Shown here piece after piece: positions 1 through 5,074 of a DNA stretch of 5,074 bases. Within the stretch, counting starts at the first letter, position 1. Every line of letters starts with the position of its first letter. Under the pieces are notes generated by a model that saw nothing but the letters and a program-made list of their open reading frames with translations, did not search any database and was not told where the DNA came from. This DNA comes from Filomicrobium sp. (GTDB lineage Bacteria; Pseudomonadota; Alphaproteobacteria; Rhizobiales; Hyphomicrobiaceae): positions 1 to 5,074 of the forward strand of contig JAUWFF010000139.1 in assembly GCA_030607105.1 (NCBI GenBank). The letters run 5' to 3'. The translations under genes were made by a program, and so were the position numbers.

Positions 1-126
1 AACGTCGCGAAGGATCTCGACGGTGACTACGTATATCTGGCGCCATCGGTCTACAACCTATCCACCACCCGCGACCGCCACGAAGACATCAACTTCATCG
101 ACATCAAGACGGTGAATAAGGGGTAG
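1..126 (+). CDS. C-terminal end of an unrecognised protein (5' truncated by window)
   Basis: Frame 1 is open from the first base to a TAG at 124-126, giving 41 residues that end in DIKTVNKG. The codons are rich in G or C at the third position (AAC GTC GCG AAG ... GAC TAC), like the real genes downstream, and this supports coding rather than chance. The tail is polar and charged, with a run of alternating Asp, Arg, His and Glu (TTRDRHEDINFIDIK). There is no membrane segment and no motif I can assign to a family. The start and most of the protein lie outside the window. The stop codon sits inside the 5' arm of a stem-loop at 122-176, so this gene may end its transcript there. Function is unknown. 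That it is a real gene end is likely but not certain, given only 41 codons. Confidence 0.55.
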   Translation, partial: NVAKDLDGDYVYLAPSVYNLSTTRDRHEDINFIDIKTVNKG

Positions 127-176
127 GTGACGACTGGCTGATAATGAGTTGCAACCGACTCGCTAGGTCACCTGCC
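122..176 (+). terminator. Nested stem-loop at the end of the first gene, possible terminator
   Basis: Bases 122-131 (GGTAGGTGAC) pair with 167-176 (GTCACCTGCC), making a 10-bp stem with one G-T wobble. Inside its loop, 146-151 (GAGTTG) pairs with 156-161 (CGACTC) around the tetraloop CAAC, a 6-bp stem with one wobble. The outer arm contains the stop codon of the upstream gene. No T-run follows, so it is not a classical intrinsic terminator. It could act as a Rho-assisted 3' end or an RNA-stabilising hairpin. The pairing is read directly from the sequence; the role is inferred. Confidence 0.35.
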
Positions 177-757
177 GCGCGCGCCACTAACGCCGCATCT
201 GGACAACGCTCTGTTCTGAAACTTCTACTGGCGCTGATCGCTCGGACGCATCAGCGGTAACGCGCTCGTGGTAGACGTTGTGTACGGACACAAGAACAGA
301 TCCGAGACATCGGCTCGTTGGGTGGTGTCGAACCAGCCCTCCAACCTCGTCGATGCCTTTCGAGGAGACCAGGGCTGAAATTCTCGAGGCCGTTTGCCGT
401 TGAGCGAGGATTGCTTCTTCTCACTCTTGACCACACCCGGTTTGGGCACGCTGTCATCAAGGTGAATCGCTGGCGGGTTCGTCTTGATCGCGTAGAATTC
501 AAGCCACCACCTTCCAGATGCCGGGACGTGGCGACCCTTCTTCTCGACCAGAAAACGGATGGGCTGACTAGGGTGGACTTTCAGAGCCTTTGAAACCCTT
601 CCGGCCACAACGCCATTGACAAATACATGCGGTATGCCCGTCGAAGAAAGGCCATTCGAGCCACCTTTGTAGGTCGCGTGCTCGGTAACGTTGTATTGGT
701 TTGATGCCAGCTTGCGCTAAGCTAAACGACCATCCTTGAAACAAACCATGCCGCGAT
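127..757. other. 631-bp stretch without an intact gene
   Basis: Apart from the hairpin at its left end and the deacylase relic on the minus strand (435-692), no supported gene is visible here. Open frames on both strands are short, overlap one another and lack convincing ribosome sites. On the minus strand the relic's frame stays open down to a TAG at 225-227, but its residues beyond about 435 resemble nothing I know. Bases 693-757 carry a 5-bp inverted repeat (AGCTT at 709-713, AAGCT at 719-723) and must include or adjoin the promoter of the cob operon, but no clear -35/-10 pair is visible. I found no cobalamin riboswitch (B12 box), tRNA or mobile-element end. Confidence 0.6.
435..692 (-). 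pseudogene. Relic of an N-acyl-D-amino-acid (D-glutamate type) deacylase, C-terminal piece
   Basis: Reading the minus strand from 692 to 435 gives 86 residues that match, from memory, the C-terminal end of D-aminoacylases of the amidohydrolase superfamily. The run begins NVTEHATYKGG, passes through STGIPHVFVNGVV (about residues 17-29) and reaches QPIRFLVEKKGRHVPA (about residues 43-58). Family members have a pattern of the type ATY...STGI.YV.VNG..V...S..L....GQPIRF...KGR near the C-terminus. These enzymes hydrolyse N-acyl-D-amino acids using a metal-binding barrel. That barrel, several hundred residues, is absent here. Just upstream the frame is closed by TAG (717-719), and none of the three minus frames between there and 760 continues the homology. 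There is no start codon at a sensible position; the only in-frame candidate is a GTG at 606-608 in mid-domain. The linker after VNG also seems shortened. Past about 435 the frame runs open to 225 without recognisable similarity. I infer a truncated, decaying gene, not an active enzyme. Confidence 0.55.
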
Positions 758-1795
758 ATGCCGAGAGATTTCCCAACGCCTGAAGACTTTCGTGAGGCCC
801 TAGGCAACCTGCCGCGCGCCAACGCGGCCCTTGAGCTCAAGGCCCGCCGTCATCAGGACGAATTGACCAAACCGCCGGGCTCTCTTGGTCGGCTCGAGGA
901 GATCGCCATACACCTGGCCAGCTGGCAAGCTGATGGTGATCCACGTGCCGAGCGCATCAAGGTTGCTGTGTTCGCCGGCAATCATGGCGTCACAGCGCAG
1001 GGGGTATCGCCCTATCCGGCCGCCGTTACGGCACAGATGGTGGCCAACTTTGAGGCCGGCGGCGCCGCCATAAACGCCATCACCAGCAGCGTTGGGCTGG
1101 AGCTGGAAGTTGTGGCACTACAACTCAATGCGCCCACAGCGGACATCACAACAGCCCCGGCGATGAGCGAGGCGGAAACACTCGATGCCTTGAACGCAGG
1201 CGCCGGTGCTGTTGGCGAAGGTCTCGATATATTGATCCTGGGCGAAATGGGCATCGGTAACACAACCATCGCCGCCGCTCTGTGCGCGGGAGCTCTGAGT
1301 GAAACAGGCGCAGCCTGGGTGGGGCCAGGCACCGGCCATGACGCCCAGGGCATTGCCCGCAAGGCAGCCGCCGTCGATCAAGCCGTGGCACGCGCCGCTA
1401 GGGAAATTATCGCGGGTCCGTTCGCAGTCCTTCGGCAGCTCGGTGGACGCGAGACCGCCGCGATCGCCGGTGCCGTCGTTGCTGCCCGCCGCAAGCGCAT
1501 TCCGGTGATCCTCGACGGCTTCGTCGTGACCGCAAGTTTGGTGCCGCTTTTCGCTCAAAACCCGTCAATTCTAGAGCATTGCATTGCCGGACATGTATCC
1601 GCCGAACCCGCGCATCGAAAGCTCTTGCAAAAAATGCAGTTATCACCATTGCTGGACTTTGGGATGCGGCTCGGTGAGGGAACCGGAGCGGCTTTGGCCG
1701 CGGCCATTGTTCGTGCGGCGGCAGCCACGCACACGCAAATGGCGACCTTTGATGCCGCCGCTGTGGAGAAGCGTTCAGATGCTGAACAGAACTGA
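758..1795 (+). CDS. cobT: Nicotinate-nucleotide--dimethylbenzimidazole phosphoribosyltransferase CobT
   Basis: This 345-residue protein has the usual length of the family. It transfers the phosphoribosyl group of nicotinate mononucleotide to 5,6-dimethylbenzimidazole, giving alpha-ribazole 5'-phosphate for the lower loop of cobalamin; the enzyme is cytosolic. Visible family motifs, in order: KPPGSLGRLEEIA (38-50), GNHGV (74-78), GEMGIGNTT (162-170), the phosphate-binding GPGTG (189-193), GGRE (229-232), VILDGFV (250-256), GHVSAEP (278-284) and LDFGMRLGEGTGA (299-311). Glu307 in the last motif matches the catalytic base known from Salmonella CobT (Glu317). The ATG at 758 gives the expected N-terminal helix. 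It lacks a good Shine-Dalgarno sequence, and an out-of-frame ATG lies 10 bp upstream. It is the first gene of the four-gene cob cluster, and its last 17 bp overlap cobS. No key residue is missing. Confidence 0.97.
   Translation: MPRDFPTPEDFREALGNLPRANAALELKARRHQDELTKPPGSLGRLEEIAIHLASWQADGDPRAERIKVAVFAGNHGVTAQGVSPYPAAVTAQMVANFEAGGAAINAITSSVGLELEVVALQLNAPTADITTAPAMSEAETLDALNAGAGAVGEGLDILILGEMGIGNTTIAAALCAGALSETGAAWVGPGTGHDAQGIARKAAAVDQAVARAAREIIAGPFAVLRQLGGRETAAIAGAVVAARRKRIPVILDGFVVTASLVPLFAQNPSILEHCIAGHVSAEPAHRKLLQKMQLSPLLDFGMRLGEGTGAALAAAIVRAAAATHTQMATFDAAAVEKRSDAEQN
1765..1768 (+). promoter_or_regulatory. Ribosome binding site of cobS inside cobT
   Basis: GGAG within GGAGAAG lies 10 bases before the ATG at 1779. 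It sits inside the final codons of cobT. This site selects 1779 as the cobS start over the frame's earlier in-frame ATGs (for example at 1584), which fall inside the conserved part of cobT. Confidence 0.6.
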
Positions 1796-2627
1796 AACGT
1801 CAGGCGATCATTATGCGCGGGCGATCCCCCAGACGCCACTGCGCCGGGTCGGTGAGGAGTTTCTGCTTGCGTGGACGCTGTTGACCCGGATTCCGGCGCC
1901 AGGCTTTCGTCTCCAAACGCAAGCAAACCTTGGCAGCGCATTCTGGGCCTACCCCGCAATCGGTGCGGCCGTCGGCGCCATCGGAGCGGCGGTTTACGTC
2001 ATCTCAATTGAGCTGGGCCTGGGTATGCTGTCCACATTCGTAATGGCGCTCGCGGCGATGGCCCTGGCCACCGGTGCCTTTCACGAGGATGGCCTCGGTG
2101 ATTTCATGGACGGTATTGGCGGCGGCCGAACGCGCGAAAGGAAACTCGAGATCATGCGCGACAGCCGGCTAGGCACCTATGGCGTCTTGGCTTTGGTTAC
2201 ATTCGTCCTTCTGTCCACGACCTTGTTGTTCGAGCTTAAAAATACCGGGTGGCAGCCAGCATTCGGCGGTTTTGCCGCCGTGTTCATTTGCGTGGGCACC
2301 TTCCAGCGCGCCGCCTTGGGTTTGCCGCTCGTCCTTTTGAAACCAGTCCGCAGTGACGGTTTAACTGCCGACACGCCGCAACCCCGCTATCGCATTGTTG
2401 CCCTGGGAATCCTCATAGCTACCCTCATCAGCTTTCTGCTGCTGGGGCCTGCCGCGACGGCGGTGGTCTTTGGTGCCTCGATGCTCGCCGCGCTGGGCGT
2501 GACCTGGCTTGCCTGGCGGCAACTGGGAGGCCGCACGGGTGATGCGCTTGGTGCTGCCGCGTCACTGGCCGGTGTCGTGTCCGTCGCAGCTCTCGTAGTC
2601 TTTGGAAACGCGCAGAGCGGATTGTGA
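1779..2627 (+). CDS. cobS: Adenosylcobinamide-GDP ribazoletransferase CobS (cobalamin synthase, CobV)
   Basis: From the ATG at 1779 the protein is 282 residues, about 30 longer than many CobS proteins because of a polar N-terminal lead. It is an inner-membrane enzyme joining adenosylcobinamide-GDP to alpha-ribazole phosphate (or alpha-ribazole), producing adenosylcobalamin phosphate and GMP. Family signatures: LLTRIPAP (34-41), the acidic active-site stretch FHEDGLGDFMDG (101-112), GGGRTRERKLEIMRDSRLGTYG (114-135) and GGRTGDALGA (250-259). The acidic residues (Glu103, Asp104, Asp108, Asp111) are the expected metal and phosphate binding set. Several hydrophobic segments fit a polytopic membrane protein: about 58-76, 82-100, 134-151, 161-186, 205-223, 225-246 and 259-276. 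It overlaps cobT by 17 bp and cobP by 4 bp (GTGA). The frame is open upstream to 1584, but that part is the shadow of cobT. Confidence 0.95.
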   Translation: MLNRTETSGDHYARAIPQTPLRRVGEEFLLAWTLLTRIPAPGFRLQTQANLGSAFWAYPAIGAAVGAIGAAVYVISIELGLGMLSTFVMALAAMALATGAFHEDGLGDFMDGIGGGRTRERKLEIMRDSRLGTYGVLALVTFVLLSTTLLFELKNTGWQPAFGGFAAVFICVGTFQRAALGLPLVLLKPVRSDGLTADTPQPRYRIVALGILIATLISFLLLGPAATAVVFGASMLAALGVTWLAWRQLGGRTGDALGAAASLAGVVSVAALVVFGNAQSGL

Positions 2628-3151
2628 AAAAAACAATAGCCCTTCTCGGCGGCGCCCGTTCAGGAAAGAGCCGTCGCGCCCTTATCCTGGCCGAGAGCTA
2701 CGAGCGTCGGATCATGATCGCCACTGCCGAGGCCGGTGACGAGGAAATGGCAGAACGCATTGCCGTCCACCGCGCCGAGCGAGATCCAAGCTGGCGCACC
2801 ATTGAAGAGCCGCTCGATCTGGCCGCGGCTTTTTGCACGGCCAGCGGCACCGTTGCCGATTGCTCACCCAAAACCGTTGTTGTTGTCGACTGCCTGACAC
2901 TTTGGCTCAGTAATCTCATGCAGGCCGGTTTGGACGTCGATGCTGAAACCGGCAGGCTGCTCCAATCTGTCAGTCATTGCGAGGCTGATATCATCTTCAT
3001 TACGAACGAAGTCGGTCTCGGCCTGGTGCCGGAGACGAAACTGGGTCGCCATTTCCGCGATGCGCAGGGCCGCCTGAACCAGCGGCTTGCCGAAGCCGCT
3101 GACGTCGTCGAATTCGTCGCCGCCGGCCTGCCACTGAGGTTGAAGCCGTGA
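2624..3151 (+). CDS. cobP: Bifunctional adenosylcobinamide kinase / adenosylcobinamide-phosphate guanylyltransferase CobP (CobU)
   Basis: The 175-residue cytosolic protein matches the family length (about 170-180). It phosphorylates adenosylcobinamide and then transfers GMP from GTP to make adenosylcobinamide-GDP, the substrate of CobS. Evidence: the P-loop GGARSGKS at residues 9-16; IATAEAGDEEMAERIAVHR (32-50), whose His49 corresponds to the guanylylated histidine of Salmonella CobU (His46); the Walker-B-like VVVVDCLTLWLSN (85-97); ITNEVGLGLVPE (126-137) and the C-terminal GRHFRDAQGRLNQRLAEAAD (141-160). All expected catalytic residues are present. The start is a GTG whose last two bases begin the cobS stop (TGA), a 4-bp overlap. 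The Shine-Dalgarno is weak (GCGG), so translation probably depends on ribosomes finishing cobS. The 3' end overlaps cobC in the same GTGA arrangement. The protein is called CobU in enteric bacteria. Confidence 0.95.
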   Translation: MKKTIALLGGARSGKSRRALILAESYERRIMIATAEAGDEEMAERIAVHRAERDPSWRTIEEPLDLAAAFCTASGTVADCSPKTVVVVDCLTLWLSNLMQAGLDVDAETGRLLQSVSHCEADIIFITNEVGLGLVPETKLGRHFRDAQGRLNQRLAEAADVVEFVAAGLPLRLKP

Positions 3152-3747
3152 CCCTGTCTCTGCCGACCGAAACGCCGTCCGACGACGGCTGGCTGGTGAT
3201 GGTGCGTCATACGGCGGTCGATCCCCAGCTCAAGGGCGTTTGTTATGGCGCTAGCGATGTGGAGCTTTCAACCGGCGGCCTAGCTCACATTGAACTGCTG
3301 GCCGATGAACTGGCGGATAAAGCGCCATCGATCATCGTTCATTCAGGCCTTCTTCGAAGCCGCATGCTGGCAGAAGCAGTGGGTCGCCGCCTCGGTCTAG
3401 AGGCTTACATTGAACCACGCATTATCGAGTTCAACTTCGGCGAATGGGAGCTACGCAGGTGGGGCGAGATCTTTGTCGCCGGTCACGATATCGCCCGATT
3501 GATCCACGAGCCCGAACGTTTCTCGGCGCCGGGCGGCGAGACCTTATTTGCTATGCGCGATCGCGTCCTAGCCTGGTATCAAGGTCTTCCCTCGGGAAGT
3601 CGTATCTTGGCCGTCAGCCATGGCGGTCCCATCTCCACCCTGCGTGGGGTACTCGCCGATGCCCCACCAGCAAAATGGCCGGAGCTGGTGCCAGATTATG
3701 GCGAGCATATCCGCTTCGCGCTGCAGGACAGAGCTTCCCTCGGCTGA
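3148..3747 (+). CDS. cobC: Histidine phosphatase, probable alpha-ribazole phosphatase CobC
   Basis: This 199-residue protein belongs to the phosphoglycerate-mutase-like histidine phosphatases. Motifs: the catalytic RHT (20-22, with nucleophile His21; RHT in place of RHG), CYGASDVELS (32-41, matching the CYG.(T/S)D..LS of CobC proteins), HSGLLRSRMLAE (65-76, with phosphate-binding Arg70), EFNFGEWELRRWGEI (94-108, with Glu94 as the likely general acid) and the second histidine in AVSHGG (155-160, His158). The CYG and FGEWE..RWGEI signatures favour alpha-ribazole phosphatase over a generic mutase. It would remove the 5'-phosphate from alpha-ribazole phosphate or adenosylcobalamin phosphate, the last step of loop assembly. 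The GTG start at 3148 overlaps the cobP stop by 4 bp, and GAGG at 3136-3139 is well placed as a ribosome site. It is the last gene of the cluster. The family assignment is secure; the exact substrate is inferred from motifs plus context. Confidence 0.88.
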   Translation: MTLSLPTETPSDDGWLVMVRHTAVDPQLKGVCYGASDVELSTGGLAHIELLADELADKAPSIIVHSGLLRSRMLAEAVGRRLGLEAYIEPRIIEFNFGEWELRRWGEIFVAGHDIARLIHEPERFSAPGGETLFAMRDRVLAWYQGLPSGSRILAVSHGGPISTLRGVLADAPPAKWPELVPDYGEHIRFALQDRASLG

Positions 3748-3869
3748 GACGTTCACACCCGCGTGAGCTGGGCCAGATTTACCGCACGCACGTAACAGTA
3801 GCATGCAAGTTTACCGCGCCGCTCATTGGTGCACCGTCATATTAGTCGAACGAAAGCCCGGAGGATCCG
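3748..3869 (+). promoter_or_regulatory. Intergenic region between cobC and the molybdenum hydroxylase unit
   Basis: This 122-bp gap should hold the end of the cob transcript and the promoter of the next unit. The octamer TTTACCGC occurs twice, at 3778-3785 and 3810-3817, exactly 32 bp (about three helical turns) apart, as could suit a regulator site. Just after cobC, TTCAC (3752-3756) and GTGAG (3763-3767) can form a short hairpin with a 6-base loop; it is weak and has no T-run, so no convincing terminator is seen. A CATATT at 3838-3843 resembles a -10 box but lacks a -35 at normal spacing. That a promoter lies here is inferred from the gap and the change in function. Confidence 0.35.
3860..3864 (+). 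promoter_or_regulatory. Strong ribosome binding site of the 2Fe-2S subunit gene
   Basis: GGAGG lies 5 bases before the ATG at 3870 and is a full Shine-Dalgarno match that fixes the start. It is stronger than any site in the cob cluster, consistent with an independently translated first gene. Confidence 0.75.
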
Positions 3870-4334
3870 ATGGCGAAATTCACCCTCACCGTGAACGGAA
3901 ATGCCCATGAGGTCGATGTCGACCCAGAGATGCCGCTGCTCTGGCTCTTACGTGACGAACTCAAGATGACCGGCACCAAATTTGGCTGTGGGATTGCCCA
4001 GTGCGGCGCCTGCACGGTCCACATCGATGGCGTTGCGGCGCGCTCCTGCCAAACGACGGTCGAAGACGCCGTGGACAGCGAAATCGTAACGATTGAGGGC
4101 ATCTCGGGCGCCGAAGCAAGAGCAATTCAAGATGCCTGGGTCAAACATGACGTACCCCAGTGCGGTTACTGCCAGTCTGGGCAGGTCATGAGCGCCGTGG
4201 CGCTTCTGCGCGAGACCCCAGCGCCGACCGATGAAGACATCGATTCTGAAATGAGCGGAAACATCTGCCGCTGTGCCACGTACGTCCGCATCCGCCAGGC
4301 GATCAAGACCGCCGCCGAGACCCTTAAAGGCTGA
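3870..4334 (+). CDS. iorA: [2Fe-2S] small subunit of a molybdenum hydroxylase, isoquinoline 1-oxidoreductase alpha (IorA) type
   Basis: The 154 residues match the family length. The N-terminal plant-type ferredoxin domain (about 1-75) carries Cys40, Cys45, Cys48 and Cys60 for one [2Fe-2S] cluster, in [16 protein letters not shown]. The C-terminal helical domain (about 80-150) carries Cys98, Cys101, Cys133 and Cys135 for the second, in [14 protein letters not shown] and [13 protein letters not shown]. It passes electrons from the molybdenum site in the large subunit to an outside acceptor. The ending [15 protein letters not shown] is more like IorA and periplasmic aldehyde oxidoreductase small subunits than xanthine dehydrogenase, and there is no adjacent FAD gene. 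It has no signal peptide of its own, so if exported it would travel bound to the large subunit, which has one. The large subunit follows 16 bp downstream. The substrate cannot be read from the sequence: aldehydes, isoquinoline or other N-heterocycles are all possible, so the gene symbol is a family label. Confidence 0.88.
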   Translation: MAKFTLTVNGNAHEVDVDPEMPLLWLLRDELKMTGTKFGCGIAQCGACTVHIDGVAARSCQTTVEDAVDSEIVTIEGISGAEARAIQDAWVKHDVPQCGYCQSGQVMSAVALLRETPAPTDEDIDSEMSGNICRCATYVRIRQAIKTAAETLKG

Positions 4335-4337
4335 CCC

Positions 4338-4342
4338 GGAGG
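4338..4342 (+). promoter_or_regulatory. Ribosome binding site of the large-subunit gene
   Basis: GGAGG begins 3 bases after the small-subunit stop and lies 8 bases before the ATG at 4351. It supports that start and independent initiation of the large subunit within a shared transcript. Confidence 0.7.
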
Positions 4343-4350
4343 CCACCGCA

Positions 4351-5074
4351 ATGCAGTTTCTTTTCGACAAGTACGCCACGAATGATCAGGCATCCGCTGA
4401 ACCAGTCAAACCAAGCCGCCGCACCGTGCTTAAGAGCATTGGAGGCGTAGGCGCCGGTCTTATCTTGGGCGTGCAGCTGCCAAGCGCCGCCAAGGCCGAA
4501 TCTGGCGCAGCCGCCGTCATAAAAGGCGATGCCGGCACTGCGGTCTTCGCCCCCAACGCGTTTGTCCGGATCGCTCCCGACAGCACTGTCACTGTCCTAA
4601 TCAAGCACATCGAATTCGGGCAGGGGCCGTACACGGGCCTTGCCACCCTGGTCGCTGAAGAGCTCGACGCAGACTGGTCACAGATGCGCGCACAATCCGC
4701 ACCGGCCAACGCCGCTCTCTACAAGAACCTAATGTTCGGCGTGCAAGGCACTGGCGGCTCGACGGCGATTGCCAACTCGTTTGAACAAATGCGAAAGGCT
4801 GGTGCCGCCGCCCGTGCCATGCTGGTCGAAGCCGCCGCAAACGCCTGGGGCGTCAAGTCGGACGAAATCACTGTCTCGAAGGGGATCATCACTCATGAGG
4901 CCCTGGGCAAGAAGGCATCTTTTGGGGAATTCGCTGAGGCTGCGGCCAAGGTCGAACCGCCCGTGGAGCCGTTCTTGAAGAACCCTTCCGAATTCGTACT
5001 CATCGGTATGGAGCTCCCTCGACTCGACAGCAAGGCGAAATCGACCGGCAAGGCTGAGTTCACCATCGACGTAC
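4351..5074 (+). CDS. iorB: Molybdopterin-binding large subunit of a molybdenum hydroxylase, IorB type (3' truncated by window)
   Basis: The frame is open from the ATG at 4351 to the window edge, giving 241 codons of a protein that in this family usually exceeds 700 residues. Residues 22-28 (SRRTVLK) form a twin-arginine export motif, followed by a hydrophobic stretch (about 30-43) and a likely cleavage site after AKA (47-49). This implies folded export to the periplasm. The mature part begins with the xanthine-dehydrogenase-family large-subunit pattern: FVRIAPDSTVTVLIKHIEFGQG (71-92, with EFGQG at 88-92), TLVAEELDADW (99-109) and GTGGSTAI (133-140). The active-site glutamate and the rest of the cofactor-binding domains lie beyond the window. 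With the preceding 2Fe-2S subunit it forms a two-subunit hydroxylase without FAD. Members normally carry a molybdopterin cytosine dinucleotide cofactor and need XdhC/MocA-type maturation proteins, none of which are in view. The substrate is unknown; iorB is used as a family label. Confidence 0.87.
   Translation, partial: MQFLFDKYATNDQASAEPVKPSRRTVLKSIGGVGAGLILGVQLPSAAKAESGAAAVIKGDAGTAVFAPNAFVRIAPDSTVTVLIKHIEFGQGPYTGLATLVAEELDADWSQMRAQSAPANAALYKNLMFGVQGTGGSTAIANSFEQMRKAGAAARAMLVEAAANAWGVKSDEITVSKGIITHEALGKKASFGEFAEAAAKVEPPVEPFLKNPSEFVLIGMELPRLDSKAKSTGKAEFTIDV

Noticed and set aside
361..380. GAGGAGACCAGGGC, faintly like the B12 box of a cobalamin riboswitch
   Set aside because: Only the central GGAGACC agrees. 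The surrounding conserved riboswitch elements are missing, it is almost 400 bp from cobT, and the flanking DNA belongs to the open tail beyond the deacylase relic on the other strand.
318..593. 91-codon + strand frame in the upstream gap
   Set aside because: It lies antisense to the deacylase relic, is Arg- and Leu-rich like a GC-rich shadow frame, and has no ribosome site or recognisable motif.
701..728. Possible promoter TTGATG - 16 bp - TAAACG ahead of cobT
   Set aside because: The -10 matches the consensus at only three positions. Many such pairs occur by chance, so I did not list it as a feature, although a promoter is expected about here.
1012..1558. Long minus-strand open frames (81-146 codons) within cobT
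   Set aside because: They are antisense shadows of a clear, fully conserved cobT and have no motif of their own.
1584..1778. Upstream in-frame extension of cobS
   Set aside because: It would be translated from the conserved 3' part of cobT in another frame. The start at 1779 has a placed ribosome site and gives a protein near family length.
3752..3767. Hairpin just after cobC as an intrinsic terminator
   Set aside because: It has a stem of only 4-5 bp with no following T-run, too weak to call a terminator.
3444..3845. 133-codon + strand frame overlapping the end of cobC
   Set aside because: It is mostly a frame-shifted shadow of cobC, and the part past cobC has no ribosome site or homology that I can see.
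3948..4379. 143-codon minus-strand frame opposite the 2Fe-2S subunit gene
   Set aside because: It is a shadow of a gene whose eight cluster cysteines are all in place on the + strand.
1..5074. CRISPR arrays, tRNA or rRNA genes, insertion-sequence ends, phage or defence genes
   Set aside because: I saw no regularly spaced repeats, cloverleaf, transposase motif or terminal inverted repeats. Nothing in the window supports an unknown defence or mobile system.

Overview
The window looks like chromosomal DNA from a GC-rich proteobacterium, most likely an alphaproteobacterium. This rests on the cob gene set and order, the GC-rich third codon positions and the two-subunit periplasmic molybdenum hydroxylase. 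The genus cannot be named from the sequence alone. All recognisable intact genes are on the + strand.

Bases 1-126 hold the last 41 codons of an unrecognised + strand gene. Its stop codon lies inside a nested stem-loop (122-176). From there to 757 no intact gene is supported. On the minus strand of this gap (about 692 down to 435) is a decayed C-terminal piece of an N-acyl-D-amino-acid (D-glutamate type) deacylase, cut off from its N-terminal portion.

Bases 758-3747 are a compact cobalamin nucleotide-loop operon: cobT, cobS (cobV), cobP (cobU) and cobC. Each gene overlaps the next (by 17, 4 and 4 bp), which points to translational coupling. CobP activates adenosylcobinamide as its GDP derivative. 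CobT makes alpha-ribazole phosphate from dimethylbenzimidazole. CobS joins the two halves at the membrane, and CobC removes the phosphate. Together they cover the late steps from cobinamide plus lower base to coenzyme B12. I see no cobalamin riboswitch upstream.

After a 122-bp gap, 3870 to the window end holds a second + strand unit. It starts with an IorA-type 2x[2Fe-2S] subunit (154 aa), followed 16 bp later by the start of the molybdopterin-binding large subunit (IorB type, 241 codons visible, cut by the window edge). The large subunit carries a twin-arginine signal and the small one does not. This suggests export of the assembled complex. No FAD subunit lies between them.

Most of the window is ordinary housekeeping or metabolic DNA. 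I found no evidence of a new system. The least routine items are the deacylase relic and the structured end of the first gene.
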